From: Synchiropus splendidus
Taxonomy: Eukaryota > Chordata > Actinopteri > Syngnathiformes > Callionymidae
Assembly (NCBI RefSeq): GCF_027744825.2
Contig: NC_071340.1
Location: 3,722,501-3,786,500 of the forward strand
DNA length: 64,000 bases
Reading direction: 5' to 3'
The stretch's first letter is position 1; each line of letters starts with the position of its first letter. This document shows, in pieces, positions 32,701-41,800 of this stretch. A program made the translations under genes and the position numbers. The notes beneath the pieces are model-generated. The model searched no databases. It was not told where the DNA came from and saw only the letters and a program-made list of their open reading frames with translations.

Positions 32701-35552
32701 CCTGGTTTTTGAGGATGATAAACCCCATGGTGTGGGATATACCATACATTCTCATTGTCAAGTTCTGTCTCTGGGACCCGTTCTGCATCACCTCTTGATA
32801 TCATGTCCTCCATAAATGCCACATAGTCCTTGTGGTACTGATCGTTTTTCTTCAGACGCCTCTCCAGGCATCTCAGTCGATGTTCGGCACACACTTTGTT
32901 ATTTGGCAAATTTGGTCTTTTTTCCTTGAAAGGAAGTGGCATTTCATAATGTCCGTTTGGCATTTGCTTTATGCTGTCGTTCATTATTGTTAGAAAGTTA
33001 AGATCTTCCTGTGAGATTGAAATTTCTTCGTTGTATTTTTCAGTGAAGTCAGACTCAAAAGCTTTGAGTATGTCTGTAGGAGAGATGATTTCCTTTACTT
33101 GAGTTCTACAAACAAAGTGTACCTCCGACTTAAGCTCAGAGGTAGCTGTGGTCACTGGCAAAACTTGCTTTATAATGATGCGGTGACTGACACCAATTTC
33201 ATCTTCCTCATCTTGATCAACGTTTGCGTTGCTGTAGCCAATGATGCTCCAACCTAACAAGGATTTTTGTGCATATGGCTGGTCTTCAGTGCCAGTGATG
33301 ACGTCTCTTGGTTGCAAGGCTTGGGGACAGTTATAACCTATAAGCAATCCTACTTCGCAGTCAAGCTCTGGAGACATTTCACCTTCTAGATGTTGCAAGT
33401 GCGGCCAGGATCTTGCTGTAGTACTTGTAGGTATATGAGACCTATTCGCAGGTATATATTCTCTTGTGTAAGTTGTTGGGAGCTTGATTTTAATGTTCGA
33501 CTTAATTCCTCTAACTTGCAGTCCTTGCACCCTCTGGCTACTCACCACTTTACTTCTGGAGGTTATTGTTGATACCTTGAGCTTGACCGGGTCACTTTCT
33601 GCATGCAGTACTTCAGCTACATCCTTCAAGATGAACGTTGTATCACTCTGACTGTCAAGCAGCGCATACATTAAAACTTCTTTGTTCGGTTCCTGTGTGG
33701 TAGAGACATAAACTGGAACAATAGATGATGTATGAGTACAACTCTTGCCTTGAATGACTCTGTTTGAGGTAGCAACATGTGTTTCATGAGATTCAGACTC
33801 TTGATCTGTATTTCTCATGTTAACTTCAAACCTTTCTTGTTGGCTTCCTTCTCTTTCTTCTTTCTTTACACGATCTTGGTGTAAGCAAGTTGGATGTTGT
33901 TTTCCACACAAGTTGCACTCACTTCTGGATGGACATGCCTTGGAGTTGTGACCAACCTTGAGGCAACCAAAACACAGTCTGGCCTGTTGTACAAACTTAA
34001 CTCTTGCTTCAATGGGGGTTTTCATCATCTTGCGGCAGTATTGTATGGTATGACCTTTTTTATCGCAAAAGACACACATGAGACTCGTTTTCTCACGTGT
34101 ACTTGTAGTAACTGTTTTAACACTGAAACTGGCATGTCTGTTAGACTTGGATGTCTCTTTGTCTGACACTCTTGGTTTTTCGAAGTCCTTTGACTTCATA
34201 GCCTGAAATGAAGTAATCGGATTGCATGCAATGCGAGCCTCCATGTTTAGAAATCTCACAAAATATTTGAAGTCAGGGAACATCTTGTGCTCATCCAAGA
34301 ACATAGTGACTTCTCTATTCCATCGTGCAGTTAACCACTCTGGAAGCTTGGCTGCAATCCTTTGATTCTCCACACAATCGTCAAGCGTTTGTAGTCCTTG
34401 AAGATATGGCATGGCTGACTCAACACTGCTCAGAAAATCAGCAAACTCACGGAGATCTTCACTATCTCTGGGGTTGATTTTGTGCCATGAATGTATCTTG
34501 TCACGATACGACTTGGCAACTACAAACGGATGACCAAATCTGTCTTCAAGTGTATCCAAAGCAGCCCGATACGCTGCCTCCGTTCCCACCAGGAAATGTC
34601 CTTCGATAGCCCTCTTTGCTGAGCCTCCCACATACTTTCGTAAAAAGAAGAGCCTTTCTTGAGCGGGCAAGTTTTTTCGATCAATTAGAGTACTGAAGGA
34701 AAGTTTCCAATCATTGTACATTAAAGGATCTCCTTTGAAGATTTCAGGCTCTGCGATAGGGACTCTGTTAGCTGTGATTGCTTCAGCAAGTGCTCTCACC
34801 AGGTTATTAGCAGTCTCTTGAGTGTGAGTAGGAACATTTGCTTGAGTGTGAGCTTGAATCGGCTGAGCAAGTTGGACAGGAGTAGCTTCTACGTGTGCAT
34901 CTTGTTGTGAAGGAAAGAAGGGTTCACATGAAGGGTCCAGTTTAAGTGACGGACGTAAAGAATCTGAATACACTTGTAGCCTTGCTTGTGCTGCATTGTG
35001 TCTTTTGAGTTCTTCCAGTCGTCCTAACTCTTTCCTTTTCCCATCCAACTTCATTTTTCGATCTGTACTTTCTGCAATGAACTGAGCTCTCTTTTTAGCA
35101 TTCTTTGCTTCAAGCTCCTTCTCCTCAGCTTCTCTCTCAGCCTGTAAGATGATATCCTCCTTTTCAAGTTTTTTAATTTCTTCTTCTTGCTGATGTTGAG
35201 CATCCATTATCTTTATCACCTCTTGTGTTGCTGCAACTTCAGCTGCTGCTTGTTTAGCACTTAATGACAGAACAGAAGCGTGTCTAGACAATACAGATGA
35301 TGCCCTAGAGTTGCTTGTTTGATTTGTTGAGACGCTGGAGACAGAGCTTTCAAACACTGACTTGGAGTCAGGCCAAGGGATATCTTCTACACTCTCACCA
35401 CTGCAGAGTTGTTGCACCTTTATATTAGCAATCTTTGTGAATGCATGGCACGTGTCATTCATCCTCCTAATGTCAGGTTCAGGACTTGAGATAGCTCTGA
35501 TTTCCAGGTAAATGTTGTCTATGTCTACTTGGATACTGTTGATTACTGTCAT
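29727..35552 (-). CDS. BEL/Pao Gag-Pol polyprotein
   Basis: A single 1941-codon ORF. A charged, helix/coiled-coil-like region lies at about 100-190 and a gag core of DUF1759 type at about 265-440. CCHC knuckles are at about 493-506 and 527-541, with a further Cys/His cluster to about 557. The protease motif is LLDSQSDTTF (about 632-641), with Asp-Ser-Gln in place of Asp-Thr/Ser-Gly. Reverse transcriptase spans about 890-1110, with YVDD at about 1078-1081, followed by the Pao-type peptidase/RNase H region with FSDAS (about 1258-1262) and WTDSK. Integrase has an HHCC zinc site (about 1566-1606) and catalytic Asp 1638, Asp 1700 and Glu 1746. A DUF5641-type tail follows to the end. It makes the particle core and the enzymes for reverse transcription and insertion. 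No stops or frameshifts within it. Start at ATG 35552 lies just after the stop of a short upstream ORF in another frame. Confidence 0.95.
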   Translation of the reverse strand: MTVINSIQVDIDNIYLEIRAISSPEPDIRRMNDTCHAFTKIANIKVQQLCSGESVEDIPWPDSKSVFESSVSSVSTNQTSNSRASSVLSRHASVLSLSAKQAAAEVAATQEVIKIMDAQHQQEEEIKKLEKEDIILQAEREAEEKELEAKNAKKRAQFIAESTDRKMKLDGKRKELGRLEELKRHNAAQARLQVYSDSLRPSLKLDPSCEPFFPSQQDAHVEATPVQLAQPIQAHTQANVPTHTQETANNLVRALAEAITANRVPIAEPEIFKGDPLMYNDWKLSFSTLIDRKNLPAQERLFFLRKYVGGSAKRAIEGHFLVGTEAAYRAALDTLEDRFGHPFVVAKSYRDKIHSWHKINPRDSEDLREFADFLSSVESAMPYLQGLQTLDDCVENQRIAAKLPEWLTARWNREVTMFLDEHKMFPDFKYFVRFLNMEARIACNPITSFQAMKSKDFEKPRVSDKETSKSNRHASFSVKTVTTSTREKTSLMCVFCDKKGHTIQYCRKMMKTPIEARVKFVQQARLCFGCLKVGHNSKACPSRSECNLCGKQHPTCLHQDRVKKEEREGSQQERFEVNMRNTDQESESHETHVATSNRVIQGKSCTHTSSIVPVYVSTTQEPNKEVLMYALLDSQSDTTFILKDVAEVLHAESDPVKLKVSTITSRSKVVSSQRVQGLQVRGIKSNIKIKLPTTYTREYIPANRSHIPTSTTARSWPHLQHLEGEMSPELDCEVGLLIGYNCPQALQPRDVITGTEDQPYAQKSLLGWSIIGYSNANVDQDEEDEIGVSHRIIIKQVLPVTTATSELKSEVHFVCRTQVKEIISPTDILKAFESDFTEKYNEEISISQEDLNFLTIMNDSIKQMPNGHYEMPLPFKEKRPNLPNNKVCAEHRLRCLERRLKKNDQYHKDYVAFMEDMISRGDAERVPETELDNENVWYIPHHGVYHPQKPGKIRVVFDCSARFQNTSLNEHLLTGPDLTNTLVGVLCRFRKGRIGFMCDVERMFHQFNVTKKDQDYLRFLWWEKGRMESSPCVFRMKVHLFGAASSPGCANFGLKHIATKGSDKFSQATVTFIHRNFYVDDGLTSVDSEVEAIQLIQESVDLCKGGGLHLHKFISNSNVVLDSIPKNECVQGVTDLNMALGEAKIERALGVQWCIRSDKFQFRVVVKDHAFTRRGVLSTVASIFDPLGFVAPFILKGKQILQRMCQDKAGWDEPIPDNLRQCWEEWLQDLHNLSALEIPRAYVPLTASEVEQYEIHHFSDASVSGYGVCSYLRAIAKSGEAYCSLVMGKARVAPTKITTIPRLELSAAVVAARTGDLLKREMEMKDLKEYFWTDSKIVLGYISNDEKRFHVFVANRIQQIKSSSEPSQWHYVPSEKNPADHASRGLTITELVKSNWLTGPDFLWQKELPEEEVMVGEPFEEYPEVKTTHVCATQERSLSDRLPRFSDWSRVVRAIARLKRFAKKVKGLEHRSNRSTTIEERLEAEEFIIQVVQKETFSQEIRCLNQRLQIQRIKSNELQRLNPFVDSHGTIRVGGRLTQASIHPYVKHPAILPKGHHISRLLIKHYHEKVKHQGRGMTINEIRSNGIWILGCSSEVSSFIFKCVKCRKLRRSYQEQKMADLPLERMEATPPFTYSGMDCFGPFYVKDGRKEVKRYGLLFTCMCSRAIHIELLDDLSTDAFLNALRCFIAIRGKVSQLHSDQGTNFVGARNEFHELMKRMDQDCMKEFRCTFVMNPPASSHMGGVWERQIRTIRAVLTSILDQSAGRLDSSSLRTYFNEVMAIVNRRPLTTENLNDPVGPEPLTPNHILTMKSSIIAPPPGEFVREDLYLRKRWKRVQFLSNEFWNRWRKEFLLNLQQRSKWTKDRRNAKVNDIVLLSDDTVPRNQWKLARVVEVCPGVDGRVRKLRLLVGVTTRNSAGTCSTKPVYLERSIHKTVLLLEAD

Positions 35553-35556
35553 AACT

Positions 35557-35847
35557 TCATCGACTATCCTTGTTCTTCATAGCTCTTTTCAGTCCATTAA
35601 GGTGATATTTCCATCTACTGTAGATCTTCAGAAAGTCCTGATATAAATATCTCAGCTTTCCATCCATCAAGGCTTGCCCTTTCTCAGTAGGTTTCCGTAT
35701 GCGTGTGCTTCTTCTTATGTTAGGAGGTAACTGCGTGTTGTTCACATTCACCTGGGATTGCACATCTTCCTCACCTGATCTAGCTTGATGTGACAGTGAG
35801 GTAACCTCTTCAGTTAGCGCAGACGCACTTTCCTGAGTGTGTGACAT
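35557..35847 (-). CDS. Short ORF preceding Gag-Pol (probable Gag N-terminus)
   Basis: A 96-codon ORF from ATG 35847 to TGA 35557-35559. The first 40 residues are Ser/Thr/Gln-rich; a basic RRSTRIRKPTEKG motif and a Trp/Tyr-containing helix-like segment follow, resembling the N-terminus of fish BEL/Pao Gag proteins. Its stop lies 4 nt before the Gag-Pol ATG, in a different frame. The Gag-Pol frame is open upstream only to 35576, so a +1 shift in about 18 nt, or termination and re-initiation, would be needed to link them. A simple inactivating indel is the plain alternative. Confidence 0.7.
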   Translation of the reverse strand: MSHTQESASALTEEVTSLSHQARSGEEDVQSQVNVNNTQLPPNIRRSTRIRKPTEKGQALMDGKLRYLYQDFLKIYSRWKYHLNGLKRAMKNKDSR

Positions 35848-36326
35848 GTTAAATTTGTCAGTGGGATGGTATTTGAACTAAACGTTCCTTTCCCTATTCT
35901 GTAATAACACATAAAATAGATCTATAGTTACACCCAAATGTAGTCACCACAAACAAAAGACACAATGAAACAATTAACATCAAATCAGACTGAGTGCTGT
36001 AGAACTTAAATACTAATTGTCTAGTTCAACTTTACTTTGCCGGATGATCACTGACTGGACACTGCCTCGTCCACGTATTACAGAAAAACAGACCTCCGTG
36101 GTCAGGGATTGCTTTGATACCTTCAGCACAACCCTCTCGATGTGTTTGCTTGTGTGGCCTTGCCCAGAGATCACCTTGGCTTCAGGATTCGGTCCCGATG
36201 TTGCACTTCGCTTGCTTGCTAGCGTCGTCAACTCGTGTTTCCTTTTCTGCACGAGTGTAGTACTTCTGCACCGGAGTCATCTGCTTCTGCACCGCAGTCG
36301 TCTACTTAAGCACCGGAGTGTTCTAC
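35848..36326 (-). other. 5' untranslated leader of BEL/Pao element
   Basis: 479 bp between the 5' LTR and the first ORF. It holds a four-copy 21-bp tandem repeat next to the LTR (36242-36325). I did not find a clear tRNA primer-binding site: the bases after the LTR read GTAGAACACTCCGGTGC on the coding strand rather than TGG. Confidence 0.6.
36242..36325. repeat. 21-bp tandem repeat x4 at LTR border
   Basis: Four imperfect 21-bp units, starting at 36242, 36263, 36284 and 36305, share CTTCTGCACCGGAGT-type sequence and end one base from the 5' LTR. Confidence 0.85.
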
Positions 36327-36699
36327 TATGCCGTCGATGGAATGAAGAGAGTCGTCAGCGTCTTCACTGATGTTTATTGCCACCGTAGAACTGAACAGAC
36401 ACAGTCATTAGCATTCGCTCGGTCAAAGAACAACTTCAATTGCCACGGAAAAATAACGCAAATATAGACAAACGAACCACTTTGGTCTCCTTTGCATCGA
36501 CGGCAGACTTGGATCGTGAACAGCAACAGCAAAGTAAAAATACCTCAACAAAAAATGGATGACTGGAAACAAACTTTCTTTCGTCTTTTTCAAGCAACAT
36601 CAATAAAAAACGTACTTTCCGGTAAAGACTTTCAAAATAAAATACAACAACAACAATGCACAACCAATTAACAAAGCACCCAAAACATTCACATTTACA
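36327..36699 (-). repeat. 5' LTR (coding sense) of BEL/Pao element
   Basis: 373 bp, the partner of 29255-29627 with two substitutions. It should hold the promoter; I did not identify an unambiguous TATA box. Confidence 0.95.
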
Positions 36700-36704
36700 G
36701 TCTT
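36700..36704. repeat. Target-site duplication GTCTT, right
   Basis: It matches 29250-29254; the satellite resumes in phase immediately after. Confidence 0.9.
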
Positions 36705-37149
36705 TCTCGTACTTGCACATCAAATCTAAGCTGTCTGAAGTGTTTTTCCAAAGTTATCAACATGTTTGGCGTTCCGGAATCGACCTTATCTCAGGCTGAA
36801 AACGCGTTTTACGCATTGTGCCATAACTTTGCAGGAAACCTTCAGAACATGAAATTTTCAATTCCCACTAAAGCAGAAAGGGTTTTTCTCCTACTTGCAC
36901 ATCAAATCTAAGCTGTCTGAAGTGTTTTTCGATAGTTTTAAACATTTTTATATTTGGCGTTCCTGAATCGACCTTATCTCAGGCTGAAAACACGTTTTCT
37001 GCATTGTGCCATAACTTTGCAGGGAAGCTTCAGAACATGAAATTTTCAACTCCCACTACAGCAGAAAGAGTCTTTCTAGTAGTTGCACGTCAAATCTAAG
37101 CTGTCTGAAGTGTTTTTCCAAAGTTATCAACATTTTTATGTTTGGCATT

Positions 37150-38830
37150 CCAGAATCGACCTTGTCTCAGGCTGAAAACGCGTTTTCTGCATTGTGCCAT
37201 AACTTTGCAGCGAAGCCTCAGAACATGAAATTTTCACCTCCCACTATAGCAGAAAGGGTTTTTCTAATAGTTGCACATCAAATCTAAGCTGTTTGAAGTG
37301 TTTTTCCAAAGTTATCAACATTTTTATGTTTGGCGTTCCGGAACCCACCTTATCTCAGGCTGTAAAAGTGTTTTCTGCATTGTGCCATAACTTTGGAGGG
37401 AAGCTTCAGAACATGAAATTTTAACCTGCCACTATAGCAGAAAGGGTCCTTCTAGTAGTTGCACATCAAATCTAACCTGTCTGAAGTGTTTTTCCAAAGT
37501 TATCAACATTCTTATGTTTGGCGTTCCAGAATCAACCTTATCTCAGGCTGAAAACGCGTTTTCAGCATTTTGCCATCACTTTGCAGGGAAGCTTCAGAAC
37601 ATGAAATTTTAACATCCCACTATAGCAGAAAGGGTTTTTCTAGTAGTTGCACATCAAATCTAAGCTGTCTGAAGTGTTTTTCCAAAGTTATCAACATTTT
37701 TATTTTTGGCTTTCCGGAATCGACCTTGTCTCAGGCTGAAAACGCGTTTTCTGCATTGTGCCATAACTTTGCAGCGAAGCCTCAGAACATGAAATTTTCA
37801 CCTCCCACTATAGCAGAAAGGGTTTTTTTAATAGTTGCACATCAAATCTAAGCTGTTTGAAGTGTTTTTCCAAAGTTATCAACATTTTTATGTTTGGCGT
37901 TCCGGAACCCACCTTATCTCAGGCTGGAAAAGCGTTTTCTGCATTGTGCCATAACTTTGGAGGGAAGCTTCAGAACATGAAATTTTAACCTGCCACTATA
38001 GCAGAAAGGGTCCTTCTAGTAGTTGCACATCAAATCTAACCTGTCTGAAGTGTTTTTCCAAAGTTATCAACATTCTTATGTTTGGCGTTCCAGAATCAAC
38101 CTTATCTCAGGCTGAAAACGCGTTTTCAGCATTGTGCCATCACTTTGCAGGGAAGCTTCAGAACATGAAATTTTAACATCCCACTATAGCAGAAAGGGTT
38201 TTTCTAGTAGTTGCACATCAAATCTAAGCTGTCTGAAGTGTTTTTCCAAAGTTATCAACATTTTTATTTTTGGCTTTCCGGAATCGACCTTGTCTCAGGC
38301 TGAAAACGCGTTTTCTGCATTGTGCCATAACTTTGCAGCGAAGCCTCAGAACATGAAATTTTCACCTCCCACTATAGCAGAAAGGGTTTTTTTAATAGTT
38401 GCACATCAAATCTAAGCTGTTTGAAGTGTTTTTCCAAAGTTATCAACATTTTTATGTTTGGCGTTCCGGAACCCACCTTATCTCAGGCTGGAAAAGCGTT
38501 TTCTGCATTGTGCCATAACTTTGGAGGGAAGCTTCAGAACATGGAATTTTAACCTGCCACTATAGCAGAAAGGGTCCTTCTAGTAGTTGCACATCAAATC
38601 TAACCTGTCTGAAGTGTTTTTCCAAAGTTATCAACATTCTTATGTTTGGCGTTCCAGAATCAACCTTATCTCAGGCTGAAAACGCGTTTTCAGCATTGTG
38701 CCATCACTTTGCAGGGAAGCTTCAGAACATGAAATTTTAACATCCCACTATAGCAGAAAGGGTTTTTCTAGTAGTTGCACATCAAATCTAAGCTGTCTGA
38801 AGTGTTTTTCCAAAGTTATCAACATTCTTA
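37150..38830. repeat. Trimeric higher-order repeat, 564 bp x3
   Basis: Three consecutive 564-bp blocks (3 x 188) are almost identical to one another, while the three monomers within a block differ. The block is recognised by GGCTTTCC, GCAGCGAAGCC, TTTTCAGCATTG and CATTCTTATG variants recurring at 564-bp spacing. A related block with one monomer lost recurs at about 39890-40980. Confidence 0.85.
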
Positions 38831-41800
38831 TGTTTGGCGTTCCGGAATCAACCTTATCTCAGGCTGAAAACGCGTTTTCTGCATTGTGCCATAACTTTTC
38901 AGGGAAGCTTCAGAACATGAAATGTTCGCCTACCACTATAGTGGATAGGGTCTTTCTAGTAGTTGCACGTCAAATCTAAGCTGTCTGAAGTGTTTTTCCA
39001 AAGTTATCAACATTTTTATGTTTGGCATTCCAGAATCGACCTTATCTCTGGCTGAAAACACGTTTTCTGCATTGTGCCATAACTTTGCAGGGAAGCTTCA
39101 GAACATGAAATTTTAACCTGCCACTATAGCAGAAAGGGTCTTTCTAGTAGTTGCACGTCAAATCTAAGCTGTCTGAAGTGTTTTTCCAAAGTTATCAACA
39201 TTCTTATGTTTGGCGTTCCGGAATCGACCTTATCTCAGGCTGAAAACGCGTTTTACGCATTGTGCCATAACTTTGCATAAAGCTTCAGAACATTACATTT
39301 TCACATCCCACTATAGCAGAAAGGGTCTTTCTCGTAGTTGCATGTCAAATCTAAGCTGACTGATGTGTTTTTCCGAAGTTATCAACATTTTTATGTTTGG
39401 CGTTCCGGAATCAACCTTATCTCAGGCTGAAAACGCGTTTTACGCATTGTGCCATAACTTTGCAGGAAACCTTCAGAACATGAAATTTTCAATTCCCACT
39501 ACAGCAGAAAGGGGTTTTCTCCTACTTGCACATCAAATCTAAGCTGTCTGAAGTGTTTTTCGATAGTTTTAAACATTTTTATATTTGGCGTTCCTGAATC
39601 GACCTTATCTCAGGCTGAAAACACGTTTTCTGCATTGTGCCAAAACTTTGCAGGGAAGCTTCAGAACATGAAATTTTCAACTCCCACTACAGCAGAAAGG
39701 GTCTTTCTAGTAGTTGCACGTCAAATCTAAGCTGTCTGAAGTGTTTTTCCAAAGATATCAACATTTTTATGTTTGGCATTCCAGAATCGACCTTATCTCA
39801 GGATGAAAAATCGTTTTCTGCATTGTCCCATAACTTTCCAGGGAAGCATCAGAACATGAAATTTTGACCTCCCACTATAGCAGAAAGGGTCTTTCTAGTA
39901 GTTGCACATCAAATCTAAGCTGTCTGAAGTGTTTTTCCAAAGTTATCAACATTTTTATTTTTGGCTTTCCGGAATCGACCTTGTCTCAGGCTGAAAACGC
40001 GTTTTCTGCATTGTGCCATAACTTTGCAGCGAAGCCTCAGAACATGAAATTTTCACCTCCCACTACAGCAGAAAGGGTTTTTTTAATAGTTGCACATCAA
40101 ATCTAAGCTGTTTGAAGTGTTTTTCCAAAGTTATCAACATTCTTATGTTTGGCGTTCCGGAACCCACCTTATCTCAGGCTGAAAACGCGTTTTCAGCATT
40201 GTGCCATCACTTTGCAGGGAAGCTTCAGAACATGAAATTTTAACATCCCACTATAGCAGAAAGGGTTTTTCTAGTAGTTGCACATCAAATCTAAGCTGTC
40301 TGAAGTGTTTTTCCAAAGTTATCAACATTCTTATGTTTGGCGTTCCGGAATCAACCTTATCTCAGGCTGAAAACGCGTTTTCTGCATTGTGCCATAACTT
40401 TTCAGGGAAGCTTCAGAACATGAAATGTTCGCCTACCACTATAGTGGATAGGGTCTTTCTAGTAGTTGCACGTCAAATCTAAGCTGTCTGAAGTGTTTTT
40501 CCAAAGTTATCAACATTTTTATGTTTGGCATTCCAGAATCGACCTTATCTCTGGCTGAAAACGCGTTTTCTGCATTGTGCCATAACTTTGCAGGGAAGCT
40601 TCAGAACATGAAATTTTAACCTGCCACTATAGCAGAAAGGGTCTTTCTAGTAGTTGCACGTCAAATCTAAGCTGTCTGAAGTGTTTTTCCAAAGTTATCA
40701 ACATTCTTATGTTTGGCGTTCCGGAATCGACCTTATCTCAGGCTGAAAACGCGTTTTACGCATTGTGCCATAACTTTGCATAAAGCTTCAGAACATTACA
40801 TTTTCACATCCCACTATAGCAGAAAGGGTCTTTCTCGTAGTTGCATGTCAAATCTAAGCTGACTGATGTGTTTTTCCGAAGTTATCAACATTTTTATGTT
40901 TGGCGTTCCGGAATCAACCTTATCTCAGGCTGAAAACGCGTTTTACGCATTGTGCCATAACTTTGCAGGAAACCTTCAGAACATGAAATTTTCAACTCCC
41001 ACTACAGCAGAAAGGGTCTTTCTAGTAGTTGCACGTCAAATCTAAGCTGTCTGAAGTGTTTTTCCAAAGATATCAACATTTTTATGTTTGGCATTCCAGA
41101 ATCGACCTTATCTCAGGATGAAAAATCGTTTTCTGCATTGTCCCATAACTTTCCAGGGAAGCATCAGAACATGAAATTTTGACCTCCCACTATAGCAGAA
41201 AGGGTCTTTCTAGTAGTTGCACATCAAATCTAAGCTGTCTGAAGTGTTTTTCGAAAGTTATCAACATTTTTATGTTTGGCGTTCTGGAACCCACCTTATC
41301 TCAGGCTGAAAACGCGTTTTACGCATTGTGCCATAACTTTGCAGGGAAGCTTCAGAACATGAAATTTTCAAGTCCCCCCTATCGCAGAAAGGGTCCTTCT
41401 AGTAGTTGCACATCAAATCTAAGCTGTCTGACGTGTTTTTCCAAAGTTATCAACATTTTTATGTTTGGCGTTCCGGAATCGACCTTATCACAGGCTGAAA
41501 ACGCTTTTTACGCTTTGTGCTATAACTTTGCAGTGAAGCTTCAGAAAATGAAAATTTCACCTCCCACTATAGCAGAAAGGGTTTTTCTAGTAGTTGCACA
41601 TCAATTCTAAGCTGTTTGAAGTGTTTTTCCAAAGTTATCAACATTTTTATGTTTGGCGTTCCGGAATCAACCTTATCTCAGACTGAAAACGCATTTTCTG
41701 CATTGTGCCATAACTTCTCTGGGAAGCTTCAGAACATGAAATGTTCACCTCCCACGATAGCAGAAAGGGTCTTTCGAGTAGTTGCACATCAAATCTAAGC

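Larger units (their letters stand above)
29255..36699 (-). mobile_element. BEL/Pao LTR retrotransposon, complete, 7445 bp
   Basis: Two 373-bp LTRs in direct orientation flank a 6699-bp internal region coding on the minus strand, bounded by a 5-bp target duplication. Domain order gag, zinc knuckles, aspartic protease, reverse transcriptase, RNase H, integrase, DUF5641-like C-terminus is that of BEL/Pao. The LTRs differ at 2 of 373 positions (near 29281/36353 and 29369/36441). No env-like ORF is present. With the main ORF open over 1941 codons, the element may be recently active, subject to the gag frame break described below. Confidence 0.95.

Noticed and set aside
31056..34166. Plus-strand ORFs of 60-107 codons within the retrotransposon
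   Set aside because: They are antisense shadows of the 1941-codon polyprotein.
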